Source of the DNA: Isoetes taiwanensis
Lineage: Eukaryota > Streptophyta > Lycopodiopsida > Isoetales > Isoetaceae
Direction: 5' to 3'
NCBI GenBank assembly: GCA_021234155.1
Contig: JAJEKV010000148.1
Coordinates: 1,270,289-1,334,288 of the forward strand
Length of the DNA stretch: 64,000 nt
Under the pieces are notes generated by a model that was not told the DNA's origin, searched no databases, and was given only the letters and a program-made list of their open reading frames with translations. A program made the position numbers and the translations under genes. Shown here piece after piece: positions 46,306 through 58,099 of the stretch (position 1 is its first letter; every line of letters begins with the position of its first letter).

Positions 46306-47236
46306 GGAGGATGCTTAATTCTTTTGATTGTAAGCGGAAGCTCGGCGCAGGCAGCCGGGTCGAACAATGCGTCATCCACTGCAACATCTGCTGGATCCTC
46401 TAACACCACTCTCCTGCACCAAACTGAGCAGGTGGATGCAAATTACATTGCCCATGCTTGGCTCATGTGGGCTGCTTTTGGCCTTCTCTTCCCATCTGGC
46501 CTCTTGGCTGCCAAATATGGCCAGAAAACCTTTGCCTCCTGGTTCCTCTTCCATAGAGTAGCCCAGGTAATATGCTTTAATCTTTCGCTTCTCCTTTCAC
46601 TTTGATCAATCCTAGCTAATATTTCCATTGTAAGCAGGTTTTGGGAGTAACTTGTGGTACAATTGGAGTGATTCTCGCCTTCACTGCTGATGGCGAGAGC
46701 GGCCAAGGAGGAGATAGTAGTAAGCATGTGGCCATGGGGTTTCTTGTAGCTGGTTTTATGTGGACTGCTGTTTTACTTGGATTAATCAGGCCCAAAAAGT
46801 AAGCTTCCCTTGTGCTTTCCCTTTACATATCCCATGCTTTTTCTAAGCTGAACAACTTTGCATGTCTAGGGGTGCCATTCTTAGGCCTTGCTGGTACCTT
46901 GGTCACTGGTTTCTGGGCACTGCCTCTATATTGGTTGGATGGTACAACATTTTTGAAGGTTTAAAGCTTGTGGAGGCCAATCAGGTGACATGTTTCTTCC
47001 AAGAGTGTTCATGAATTGCTATTCAATGCGTCCTTCAAACAAAAGAAAAAAAAGACTTCAGTATATATGACTAATAAGTTGGTCCATAATTGCAGATATT
47101 GCACACACTTTTCTGGGTTGAAATTGCCTTATTCACCCTAGCATATTTATTCCTTGATCGATGGGAACATTTGCTAAGCCAAAGAACTCTACCTAATCAA
47201 ACACAGCCTGTGTTGGAGTTGCCTGACAAAGTATGA
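46273..47236 (+). CDS. Cytochrome b561 domain protein without DOMON domain
   Basis: Exons 46273-46566, 46638-46798, 46870-46984 and 47096-47236, all GT-AG, give 236 residues. Residues 1-27 form a signal peptide (LILLIVSGSSAQA). A Ser/Thr/Asn-rich spacer follows, then the membrane core. The four conserved haem-ligand histidines of the CYB561 fold are H61 (AHAWLMW), H94 (FHRVAQ), H128 (KHVAMGF) and H164 (YLGHWF). At least five hydrophobic helices are evident, ending in LHTLFWVEIALFTLAYLFL. CYB561 proteins pass electrons across membranes, typically from ascorbate. Most plant secreted forms have an N-terminal DOMON domain. This one resembles the shorter plant group lacking DOMON. The start was chosen because the signal peptide begins there; the upstream in-frame codons belong to the repeated promoter unit. 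Confidence 0.93.
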
Positions 47237-49921
47237 GCGTATACTATGTTCTAGGACCCTTGGCAAGGTTCTCTTGAATTACAATTGTTTATTTTCGTAG
47301 AGATCATATGGAACATATACATTTAGGACATGGGACTGGAAACAACTGGCATCCAATAGCTTTTGTCTCATTCTGTATGTGGAAATAAATCTATGCACAT
47401 TCTCCTCCTATGTACAAAATCTTGCCCTTAACAAAAATTTCAGTTTCATCTCATATTATACTTTATCAATTGAAGTAGTCTGATCTACACTGTCCTCCAC
47501 TATACTGGATTGGTTGAGGAAGTGTTGCCATCGGTCGAGCAGCAAAAACAGAAAAATAAGATATTATCCTACTTGTACAGCAAATAAGATGTGGAAGATC
47601 TGCAGAGATAAATATTAGGTCTTCTGTTCAACAAAAAATAGAAAAATATTAGTTCTTTTTTAAAAAAAATAACTTACCCTTTTTGCAGAAACAACCATAT
47701 TCATAGCATGTATGCAGCATGAGATTAAAATCTTTGGGAAGAAAACAACGGCTATATTAGCAAGAAAATTAAACATGTAAGAACTCCCAAATCCCACCTT
47801 TTCATTCTCCAAATCTTAGGACTATTATGCAATGCTTTCTATATTTACTGATAGATAAAGACACAATTCGTCTTTACATTTGGCTGTGAAGAAAGTAAAC
47901 CCAAATAGCTACCATAAATTGTATTTTCTTAACGCGACGGATGGTATTTTATTATGTTGCAGATTCTCTATCTAAATTTGACATGAATGGATACAATTAA
48001 CTTACATTCAAGCTATTTCGTCAACGACATAGCTTCGGAATGCACGCACCGACATCTATTCACTCATGCATGGGCCTTGTTGAATTGTCTAATGCAATAC
48101 GTGAATAATTGGTATGAAAAAATCATGACTTTTCTCCCCCAAGTTATTATTCTGAGTAGGATGGCTTCTAATTCTAATGGCATTATAAACAAAATCATAG
48201 CATGCTTCAAATAATAACCTTGTAATGTAGTAACCTGGAAGTATTGCTTGAGCACAAAAAAATGCAATGACAAACACTAGAAATATGCTATTTGCAAGGG
48301 CCAATAGAATCTGCTTCTACAAATAGAAAAGCTTGATATTGAGAAGTCACATCCAATGTCATATTGTAAAACAGCTACTTTGGTGCAAACTCAAAAGTAA
48401 TACTCACAAAATCTTAATTACTTCTGTTAACTATACTGAGCTAAACAAAAGACAAAAGCTTGACAATCAGAAAAGACACCTTCAAATGCAAGAACGTTGT
48501 TGTACAAAGTGCCCCCCCCTTTTTTTTCGCACATTTACGTAGTCTGATCTATTCTAGAATCCTATCTTGTGTGTGTTATCTTATCTTATATTCATGGCGG
48601 TGGTGCCATTTGCAAATGAATGCAATATGCCTATGATAAAGGTAAATAGCATAATCAAAACTGCAAAATTTATTTTCCAAAGCAGGGCAGTTGTAGTTTG
48701 ATATTGCAATATCAATTGCACAACTACATTGAACCAAGAAAATGAAATTGACATTGCAATCACACAACTACATTGAACAAAAAATAGAACAACATATGCA
48801 TTATCGATTAAAAATCTTTGGGAAGAAAACAATGGATATGTTAATAAGAAAAATGAACATGTAAGAACCCTACAATATCACTGTTGTGGGCGGCGCATTT
48901 TACCCAGTTCTACTATAGGCCCAAGGGAGAGAGATGTGATGAAGCAAGATAGAACCTGGGTCTAATATTAGGGCCTCACATTTTAAGGACTAATTAAGCG
49001 TCTTAAAGGCCATTCTTTGTACCTTTATTATAGTGAGAAAGTTTTAAATTTCAAACACATGATGCACCAATAACAATATCATGCAAAATCTATTTGTGTC
49101 TAAACTAGTGCCTAATCCCAAAATGCCTTGGTTATTATGTGGGAGGCAAACAAGAAATCCATTCTTAGCCTGGCAGGACTCATGCAACACTGTTAAGGTC
49201 AGAATATAGTTGTATTAGTACAAACTAGATATTTAAAGTTAAACCCACAGACAATCTTCGGGGCAAAAGGTTTGAACCTCGCATTTGTTTTTACGAGACA
49301 ATAAAACAACACAAGCACACCTTCGGGGGACCCAAGGGCAACCCTCTGTGCGCAGCACCTTGTTTTTTTAAGGATGAGAGCAAAAAAAATTATTAATCAA
49401 ATATGAAAATACAAAATTTACATGTCTCATCTAACCGTGTATGTAATATCATAAGGTCCATAAAACGCACACCCCTACGTATCGTATTTGTAGCAAGCAA
49501 CGTCAACATACCATGTGTTATATGTGGAAGGAGAATGATGCTCTCAACATAAATTGCAAGTTTTCTAAAAAAATGTTCAGTTGCTCATTGGTGTTGCATC
49601 ATGCATTTTGTGAGCATAATCATTAGATGATCCTATGAGATTGGTGAAATATAATGTTGTTGTGGGGAACGAGCAACCTGGATGTCGTGAGGTAGACACG
49701 GCATCACACCATGGCTACACATTTTAACCACTATATGCACAACATGAGGGTATTCATTACCTATTTTACATTGATTGATCTACTTCTTGAAATCCTAGAG
49801 GATAATATTTTCTAGGCATGCCAATTTTGGATTGACTTTTTGCTGCAGTAATGGGAACGTATATGTTCACAATTCTTTGATATACTTTTAACTGGCAGAG
49901 GTTTAGGGTTTTAGTGCAGCC
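47237..49921. other. No gene recognised; one short duplicated segment
   Basis: AT-rich. A segment with ATCTTTGGGAAGAAAACAA and AACATGTAAGAACCC-like ends occurs at about 47731-47790 and again at about 48810-48870. Near 49345 the string GGGCAACCCTCTGTGCGCA followed by ACCTTGTTTTT appears; its inverted counterpart lies near 54455-54490. Confidence 0.5.
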
Positions 49922-52320
49922 ATGGAGAAGAGAAGTACGGGGAGCTTCACCCGAAGATTGCCTGGTGCTGCACAAGGGGTTGCCAGCCCTTCCGGATCCA
50001 CCACAAAGGCTGGACCCAATGGGACAGTGCTCGTCTCTACGGGGATTTCTGACCTTGACAATATCCTTCGCACTTAATATTCCAGTACTTGTCTTTGCCA
50101 TTACAATTTCCTTGACGTTCAAATTTACAGATAATTGGAGGCGGTGTTCCCATGGGAGGGCTTCTTATGGTGATGGAAGATCTGGAATCTCCCCATCACC
50201 TGTCGCTCCTTCGTTATTTTATAGCTCAGGGAATTGTCCATGGCCAACCAATTTTGTATGGAAGCTCATTGGCATCTCCAAAGGCATTTTTGGGTACTCT
50301 ACCTGCAGTATTAACTACGAGTGACCGTGCTGGTTCGGCCGAAAAGAACTCAGAGGTAAGTGCTTTTTTCAAATTTTAGGATCTGAACTTTCATATTTTC
50401 TTGTCACCAAAATGATGTACCATGTGCATTTTCATCTATTGAATGTATACAGGTAGGAGAGGCATTAAGAATAGCATGGCAATACCGAAGATACTTGCCT
50501 GAACACCAGGCTCTTGATGAAAAGAAACAAAAGGAAAACCAACGGTTATTAAAATTAAATCTTAATGAAGATCCTCGTGGTAGCAGCTTAGGTCAGTAGT
50601 GGTGCTAGACTAACAGTCTTTTGTTTGCCACTTCTAGAGTGGACAATGTTTGACCAATTTAATTTGTTAGATTTATGGTGGCTCAGAGTGGCGACGCGAA
50701 TATACTAGCACTTTCGATTTGAGGAAGACTATAGACAGGAAACTACTGGCAGGTGCAAAGCTTACATGTCTGAGTTTGGATGCAACCATATCCTCTATTC
50801 ACAGCCAGTTTGTCTCATTCCTTACCGAATCCCAAGGGTAGGCAGAAAATTTTTACTTTGATATCTATTTGGTTTTGTGGGCGACATGAACTCGGACACA
50901 TTTCATGTGAAAGTAGCATTTCAAAGAAGGAATTTTACAAAAACCAGGCAGAAATTAGTGTATCATGTATCGGACATTAAGATCTAGGTATTCCTATGTT
51001 TTTGCGTCATATGACTTAAGGGTTCTGATGCCTTGGGTTTCGTCTGGGAAGAGGATTTTAGAAAATAGTTTAATCTGTTAGATGCATGAACCCAACGTGC
51101 TCTTAGAGTCTTGCTTGAACCTGCCCTTTTTACCTGCAAAGGATGGAAGTCATTTGATCAAAGCCTAAGCACTCGAGAAACCATTTGAGTGGGTAAATTC
51201 ATTTTGAACCGTGATTAAAGTCAGACCTGTGTAGCTTTTAGTGTTGACACCTTTAGACCAATTACTTTACGCATTCTTGCTAACAACTTTTGCCATGAGA
51301 GATGTAATATGAAATGTTACTATGCAGGTTGCCTGGTGCAGTTCATCGTATTGCATTACATTCACTTGGTGCTCCACAATGTGCGAGTAGTTCTCTGGTA
51401 GGAGTAATGGTCTTTTTTATATCGCTTATCATGTGCTTTATTGTTGTGCAAGAGAACGACTATCAATTGTGCATATGATAACTTCTACATTATTGCAACA
51501 TTCAGGAGTCCTACACCATAGGGTATCTCATGTTTGGCAGATGGTGTAAAATTCAACTTTGGGTTAACATTCATCTGTAAAGAAAAGATTCTCTCTCTTG
51601 GGAAGCCAACAAACAATATAATGAAGTCTGGTTCTGGATATTAAGAGAGGGATGTAGTGGCTATTCTGTGGACCTGATGGTTTAAAGATCTTATTAGTCT
51701 TTTTGCTCTGTGCTTTGTTGATGTAGGAATGGGGAATGCTGTCTCTTTTGGTGCGTTTGAAAAGCTTACTACGGCTATCAAACTCTGTGGCAATTGTCAC
51801 ATTTCCTGCAGCTCTTTTACATTCGTCTTTTAACATGCGGTGGCAACATCTAGCAGATATACTTGTATCTATTGAGGTTGCTCAAGGTGAGTTATATTTC
51901 ATGTTAGGTAATTGTTTGCAGGTAGTTTGACATTTTAACAAGTTGCAGCTCGTTTAACCTTCCAGAAGAAGACAAACATATGGAAACGATATTGACTGAC
52001 TATCAAAGTATTATTGGATTTTTGCATGTTCAAAAGCTTCCATCCCTGAATAGTCAGGTATTTAATTCATCTGCTTGCAGTGCCGAAATGATGGCTTGCT
52101 TTGTTTGTTTTCAACAAATTTAAGTGATTTGCAAATGGACGTTTTGCAGGTTCCAGCAATTCCTAATACTAGGAAATATGCAATCAAAGCACCAAAGAGG
52201 AAAGAGATTGTTTTGGAGCCTTTGCATTTAGCACCTGTAAGTGTTCATGAAGGGTCCAATCCCAATGGTGCAACTGCAGGTGCATGTGGAAGTCACATCC
52301 ATGATACGTTGGATTTTTGA
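49922..52320 (+). CDS. ELP4: Elongator complex protein 4
   Basis: Eight exons: 49922-50060, 50129-50355, 50453-50591, 50687-50837, 51328-51397, 51727-51886, 51966-52057 and 52150-52320. They give 382 residues, close to plant ELP4 (about 355). ELP4 is one of the three RecA-fold subunits (ELP4-6) forming the hexameric ring of Elongator, which supports tRNA wobble-uridine modification. Landmarks: GPNGTVLVSTGISDLDKIIG and GGGVPMGGLLMVMED (degenerate P-loop region), LLRYFIAQG, ALRIAWQYRRYLPE, FDLRKTIDRKLL, HRIALHSLGAPQC, VAIVTFPAALLHSS, FLHVQKLPSLNSQVPAI, YAIKAPKRKEIVLEPLHLAP, and the terminal LDF seen in plant orthologues. All introns are GT-AG except the first, which has U12 AT-AC signals. No disruption is visible. 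Confidence 0.95.
50061..50128 (+). other. U12-type AT-AC intron of ELP4
   Basis: The 68-nt intron starts ATATCCTTC, the U12 5' splice-site consensus, and ends TTTAC. TTCCTTGAC at 50108-50116 is an exact U12 branch-site match, with the branch A 13 nt before the 3' end. Joining at these borders gives LDK-IIGGG in frame; no GT-AG pair does so, and reading through hits a TAA. Confidence 0.92.
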
Positions 52321-54212
52321 AGCATAGGTGATGCAATGTGAAGTCTTTGGGTCGTAAGTTCTTTTCATGATCTACTTGACCAGCAAAAATATTGAAATGA
52401 TCATGATGCTTATGCTGAACAGAATGCCTTGGAAGTAGTTCACTAAAATGCAAAATGGATTCCATAATTCAATTTAGAATTATTGAAAGTTTGTGCAAAG
52501 TACCCACAGCTATATTTTTCATATGTGCAAGGGAAACAAAATTTTGTCCTATATGTATGGTTGATCATGAATATGAGTAAAGTTTTTTGAGCATCACGAA
52601 CTAAATTAAGTTCTTACTTCCTTGCAAAAAGGTACATGTGGCATTTTGGTTATTATGGCCGTATAATTGGTTTTTTTTTTGAATGCTCGGGCTGTGGAGG
52701 CCGTGTGGTCTGGTGATGTGCTTGATTAGTACTGGTTTGAGGTGTCGTGATGTGGTGCTTAGCCATTAGCACTGGATCAAGATGTCGATTTATGAGAAAT
52801 TTGTTTGCCAGAAGCAACCTGGGGATTGGTTTGGGCATCTGGAATATGATTGGTTTGTGCATCTGGACTATGATTTTTTATATGACAATATGATTAATTT
52901 CTCTGTGATAGACAAAAAAAACATAGGATTTGGGGCGGATTTTTGGTAATCTAGTGCTTAATCCATCCTTTCTTTTTTTTAGTAGGCTGCCTAACCCTGG
53001 GTGCACGATTTCATGCAATTCTAGCATTGCCACGTGTCCTGCCATGTCATGCCTTTTTTTTTCTTTTCCTTTCCCCTAACTCTGGGTGCAATTCTAGTTA
53101 TGCCACGTGTATGCCACATGTCCTGTTGCGTCATACCTTTTTCTTTTTTTTTTTTCTGTCTCCTTCGACCGTGGCTTCGTCTCCCATCTCCTTCGTCTAT
53201 TCTACAGGTTGTTGATGCTTCGTCTCTTCTCTGGTGCAGGCAAGCAAGCTTCCAACTTTGTAAGCAAGCAGCTTCTAACTTTGTAAGCAAGATGGACGAT
53301 GAAGTCTACTCTTGTCCTTGTTCTTTTTTGGCTTGGTTTTACTGAGTGATATCTTAAGTGCAAAAAAAGTAAAGTATGCGTAGGTAACCTCCACTGCTAT
53401 TGATTTCACGCCTTCATCTTCTCTATTTTTGTTTAATTGGCCCTCTAATTCTTCAGCTCACCCCCAAACAAGAAATTCGAACAATGAGCTACATAGGTGC
53501 CCTCTTTAGTTTTGTTTCTGTTGCAGGGCTTTTAAGCATTAATCTTGAATGGCTCAGTCTGTTCGATTCAATCCTTGCCATGGTGCTCAAAACAAAGATT
53601 GTTTTTTAACAAGGTAGTATGCAATCATCATACATATCAGTTTTAAACAAAATCTGAGATAGGTGCATCACAACCAAAACTGTAAGCAGATAAATTTCTG
53701 CCAAGATTGCCAGATAACCATCAATTCATTTTATGCAATTTTTTTAAAGGCATTTACTTATTAAAAAATTCAATCGATATGACGCTACCTATAGATCATT
53801 ACAAAAGCTAGATATATCTCTACACATACACTTTTATCAAAATTAAAAGCTAGAGATATCTCTACACATACCCTTTTATCAAAATTTTATCAAGTAACTT
53901 TTATCTGAACGATTTTTTAAAACCCCGTTAAAAACACTCAAAGTCTTGTCATACAGATTATGTACAGGGTTATTTTTTAGTTGGGGTCATACCTCCAGGA
54001 GGTTATGGATGCACGGACTCAGTTGTGTCCCCCGGGACAGTATTGAATTGTCCTATATAATTGCACAGTGTATCAGCATACTTATTACTGCGAAGGTTTT
54101 TCCCTCGAAAACTCTTCGGGACGGGGGTTTTTTAATCCTGACAGTAATACGCCTGCTGCTCTCTTTTTGTTTTGGGTCCCATAGGCCAATTGGTCTCCAT
54201 GGACGATAAAAA
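52321..54212. other. Gene-poor stretch with dispersed repeats
   Basis: Includes the ELP4 3' UTR. At 52980-53210 lies the second copy of the dispersed repeat also seen at 40260-40430, here with an internal duplication of the GGGTGCA...CACGTGT...GTCATGCC segment. At about 53805-53890 is a two-unit tandem repeat (AGCTAGA, ATATCTCTACACATAC, CTTTTATCAAAATT). No gene recognised. Confidence 0.5.
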
Positions 54213-54280
54213 ATCTATTCTATTCTATTCTATTCTATTCTATTCTATTCTATTCTATTCTATTCTATTCTATTCTATTA
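54213..54280. repeat. (TTCTA)n microsatellite, probable LINE tail
   Basis: About thirteen uninterrupted TTCTA units. The preceding bases contain GAAAACTCTTCGGGA and TTTTTTAATCCTGACAGTAAT, matching the approach to the tract at 14840-14914. Confidence 0.75.
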
Positions 54281-54339
54281 AAAACGCTAATGCTATACAA
54301 TTACGTAAAATGTTAGAATCTATTCGATAGCATATAGAA

Positions 54340-54500
54340 GGAAATATCCCAATATTTATCAATTGGGAATGTATGTTACATACTTAGGCTACATAATGAG
54401 CATGTAGTTGCAGCAATCTAAATTTCCTTATTAGACAAAAAAAGTAAAACAAAAACAAGGTGCGCACGGAGGGTTGCCCTCCATGGCCAGAGGGTGAAGT
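54340..54500 (-). repeat. Dispersed element copy, inverted relative to 42935-43075
   Basis: The reverse complement of CATAATGAGCATGTAGTTGC, AGCAATCTAAATTTCC and TTATTAGAC matches the copy near 43000. It ends in ACAAGGTGCGCACGGAGGG and TTGCCCTCC, an inverted counterpart of the string at about 49340-49375. Confidence 0.7.
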
Positions 54501-54929
54501 GACTTAAATCATTTTTTAAAGTCATGTTTTCACAATCAAAATTGTTACTTCAAAACAATAGAATATACTCGATACCATGACTTTATGAGGATTGGCCTGA
54601 AGAGATCTTTGGTGCTAAAATCGACAGTTTAAATCATTGGATTTGAATGTGTTGTGTTCTAAATAGTAGGCTAAAATTTATCTAAAAGCCTCTATGTCAC
54701 ATAAAATATAAACATTTGGAATGAGTTCTTTGGCATGACTTGCCCATTTATGCTTGCAAACAATATTGTCAATGATGTGTGGTCATGTTTGGGCATTTTG
54801 CTTGTGTATATCTATGGGCTCCATATTTCTTCTAATAATTTTGTTCCAAGTTGTAACATGTAGGTCACAACTATTTTGTACAATGCTTCCTTGTATATGC
54901 TTACCCTTTGATGAAATTGCCCTTAAAGA

Positions 54930-55095
54930 AATGTTTTTGATTGTTGTTCAGCTTTAGATCTTTCAGAGTAATAGCATTGCGTAAACCAGCAGGGATTGGA
55001 ACTATTATTTCGTTCACTTGGAGCCGCAACTGGGTGAGCGATGTCATGCTTCCCACCGCATCTATAGGACCCGTAAGCACATGGCTCAGCATACT
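54930..55095 (-). pseudogene. Leucine-rich-repeat fragment of a receptor-kinase type
   Basis: On the minus strand, LTGPIDAVGSMTSLTQLRLQ then VNEIIVPIPAGLRNAITLKD then LKLNNNQ reads as about two plant-type LRR units (GxIP..., LxxLxLxxN). No kinase domain or further repeats lie nearby, and the frame closes on both sides. Probably a captured or relic exon. Confidence 0.65.
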
Positions 55096-55214
55096 GTTTT
55101 TTTGCCTGCAGTTGCATCAGACCCGGTTCAAACATCCGCGATCCAGAATGCAGGTGACTGCCAGTTTACAGGGAAAAATAGGTTTGAAGCAATTACCGGC
55201 ATAACCTAGAATAT

Positions 55215-56460
55215 TGCCAGAAACCCACATAAGCAAGAGTTTGCCCCCCTAGGGGCAACCTTTGCCAGCATAGCATAGCAACCTTTACCATTAACTTTCA
55301 TATTAGATATCAGTACGCCAAGCATTCTTGCATTAAGCTGGTCCCAACAGTCATCATTCTATGAGGCACATAAAAGAACCAAACTTATTCTTTTGGCAGC
55401 GCAAAACCTTTATGTCTATAAGAGATGCCATGGAAGGGGCCAGAGAGTAGCAGATGGGAGAACCATCATTCAATTAAATTGGGATTATGTCTATTCCAAA
55501 ATCGCGCCGTATAAGCATTTTATTGACCATTATATTGAATTAACCACACTTTTGCACTGTGTTCATTTTCGGGCTGGGAATATGCATTTTATGTGAAAAT
55601 GCAAAGGCATTCAAATATTCGATGCAAATGACCCATATTATGACAGAATGTAGGCAGTTGAAAAAGCAGGAAATTGCCTATTAATTCGCACATTCACGGA
55701 CGACAACGAAATCTAAACAATGAAATTGTAAAGCTTTACGAGTAAATAACAACAAGCAAGTTGCTACAAAACAGAGATTTTCGTGGTTCAAATCGGCGGC
55801 GTGGCGGCGATTTGCTTGGCATAAATAACGCATTACAATAGAACATAAACTACAAAACTAATCGATTCATCGTCCTCAGGCGCCTTGAAAGGTCCTGAGA
55901 TCCTGTCGATCATGAACAAACCATGCTATGGATTCCATATAAGATGGATTACAACATCAAAGGGATCAGGATAGAAGCGGACAGGATTCATAGCAACGAC
56001 ATCAAGCCAGTCCCCGAAGTTCTATTTCTAGCTCGGCGGCACTGCGCAGAGGTCCGCATGGTTCATCTTGCGGGTAATAGAATGTGCCATAATAACAAGG
56101 AGAAGCGGAGACCGGCCGCCATCAGGGGCTATTTCATGCATACCTATTTATACACACCAAAATTATTGACGGTATATACCTACAAATTATTGCAAGTATA
56201 ACAAACCGCATTAACGTAATATAAAAAAAATAATAATGCATACGTAACCAATAATGCCGATAAAAGAACACAATATATATTCAAAACCTTTCATATAAAG
56301 TATATTTCATATTCAAAACTTTTTGGAAAGTGTATTTCCCGTATACATATATATCAAAAAGTTCCCTTTCTAGGGACGATTTTCTCAAGTTCCTGTCAAT
56401 TTCCCGTCCGATCAAGGTGTGGGTATAGTGTGTGTATCTCTTCAACCGTTTTTTCCCGAA
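55215..56460. other. No gene recognised
   Basis: AT-rich, with short plus-strand ORFs lacking recognisable motifs. At 55789-55812 AAATCGGCGGCG is followed by TGGCGGCGATTT, an imperfect palindrome related to the motif family further right. Confidence 0.4.
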
Positions 56461-56489
56461 GCTATTTCTTGGGGACACTAACAAAGCCG

Positions 56490-56990
56490 AAGCAGGAAGT
56501 CATCTTTGTCAAAATCTTGAGGATGATAGGATGGCGGATTTAATGACTGTGGGTGATTGAAGCAACACTTTAGAGCCGTCATCATCCACAATGATTATGC
56601 CTTCCTTATCCTCAACACCTAGGGCATCCATCATGTTGCGCAAGCATTTCACAAATATCTTTTTACAGCCGGTTCTTTAGGGTTTGTGAATGAAGCACAT
56701 TTGCTTTGATCCCGGATGGGCCTTCAATTTCTATTTAGCTCGGGCACTACTTTCAAAACATCCTGTATATTTCTATGCTCCATGGATGACCAAATTGCAC
56801 AACTAAAACGATGAAGGCCTGGTCCAACATCTCCTTCCGGATAAGGGCGGGTAAACATATTTGGTATGCGTGTCTCAAATGGTTGTTGGCGCATACCATG
56901 ACTTTTCAAACGTTGTTTTAGGTAACGTTCTACATAGCACACCATTCAAATCAAAGACCAAGACTTTTGGGGAAGCCAAATCATTTCTGT
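56490..56990 (-). pseudogene. FCP1/NIF-like phosphatase domain relic
   Basis: The minus strand reads KSWSLIWMVCYVERYLKQ-like text, which in another frame gives a DLNGV-type start; then RPYPEGDVGPGLHRFSCAIW with SSMEHRNIQDVLK; then IKANVLHSQTLKNRL; then GIIIVDDDGSKVLLQSPTVI. The order (nucleophile strand, AIWSS...NI, and late DD-S-K-L-PP) is that of FCP1/NIF-like HAD phosphatases. Reading frames change several times and stops intervene. It probably belongs to the same minus-strand gene as 57230-58057. Confidence 0.5.
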
Positions 56991-57229
56991 AAGGAGAACA
57001 ATAACGTATGAGATGAAAGAAATGGAAAACAAAAACGCGCCAGGCGCGATTTCATGAATGATGCATGTCAACATAATTCAAAAGTATGCTCTAGGAAACT
57101 CCAAATCGCGCCAGGCGCGATTTCTATAAGCTTCTAGTTTGAAAAATGCATGGATATCAAAAAAGGAATATTGTCCGCGATACCTTTCGTCTTCATCATT
57201 CCCCGTGTTCTCTTCATCCCTTGCATCTT

Positions 57230-58057
57230 TATTCGAATTGCCTCGGTCCGCTAGAAGCACCAACCACATTAGTTGAGATCTGTATAGTGTGAACTACGCT
57301 TGATAGTTCATTACTCTTTACGCTAACCTGGCTAGTGTTATCAGATTTGGAGTCTGCTTCATCATCAAGATTGTTATTATCATCATCCTTGGCATTGTCA
57401 TACTGGTCTATATTTTCAGGGCCAAGAATGTTCACAGGCATGTCGATAGGTACTTGGAGATCTGGCTGCTCGTCCATGTCATCCATGAAGTTGGTGCCAC
57501 GCAATGCCTGTCTCAGACTCTCCCGTTCCTTAAGCAAATCTGAAGGTATTTCGGCCTTCGAGCTAGAAGCTTTGTTTTTTTTACCTTCACATTGGTCCCC
57601 TAGGGGCTTCCTCTAGTACTTTCTCAAAGAAGAGGTCCAAAAAATTTCTGGCTCGATCATCGGAGACGACGCTCTGGCATTTCCTTGCTAACTTCAAAGC
57701 TTCTCTACCGATGTAACCTCCAACGTGAAGTTCCCAGCAAGTTGTTCCCAATGGACAAAATGCTTCAATGAGATACTGGGAAAGATCCATAGAGAACCCG
57801 TTCTTGTTTAGCTTCCCCTTATGTGAAGTTAGGAGCTCATACTTAATGTGGCCCACAAGAACTGGGTCGTCCTCGTTTTTCTTCCTCATCCTCCCTCTTC
57901 CTCCTCTAACTCTTCCACGACCTTGATGACCTTCCCCTTGTCTTCTTGCTCCGGATAGAAGACGTTTCGGAGATCGTTCATCTAAGCGATAAGCACGCCA
58001 TGCTAGTTTCTCTCCATCCGCTTTTCCCTTAAGCCTTTCATATTCCTTATCATCCAT
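57230..58057 (-). pseudogene. Minus-strand ORF of unknown function, one frameshift
   Basis: From MDDKEYERLKGKADGEKLAW at 58057 the frame runs through an Arg/Gly-rich stretch (GRGRVRGGRGRMRKK), then YLIEAFCPLGTTCWELHVGG and REALKLARKCQS, to a stop at about 57587. A one-base shift near 57600 continues into KASSSKAEIPSDLLKERESL and an Asp/Asn-rich segment (DDDNNNLDDEADSKS), to a stop at about 57230. About 270 residues in total. I do not recognise the N-terminal part. It lies just upstream of the FCP1/NIF-like piece on the same strand, so one multi-exon gene is plausible. Confidence 0.45.
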
Positions 58058-58099
58058 AATGGCTATCATAATAATAAGCACATGAGAAAGTTTACTTGT

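Noticed and set aside
50061-50130. GC-AG or GT-AG alternative for ELP4 intron 1
   Set aside because: No such pair restores the LDK-IIGGG frame, while the U12 AT-AC borders do, with an exact branch site.
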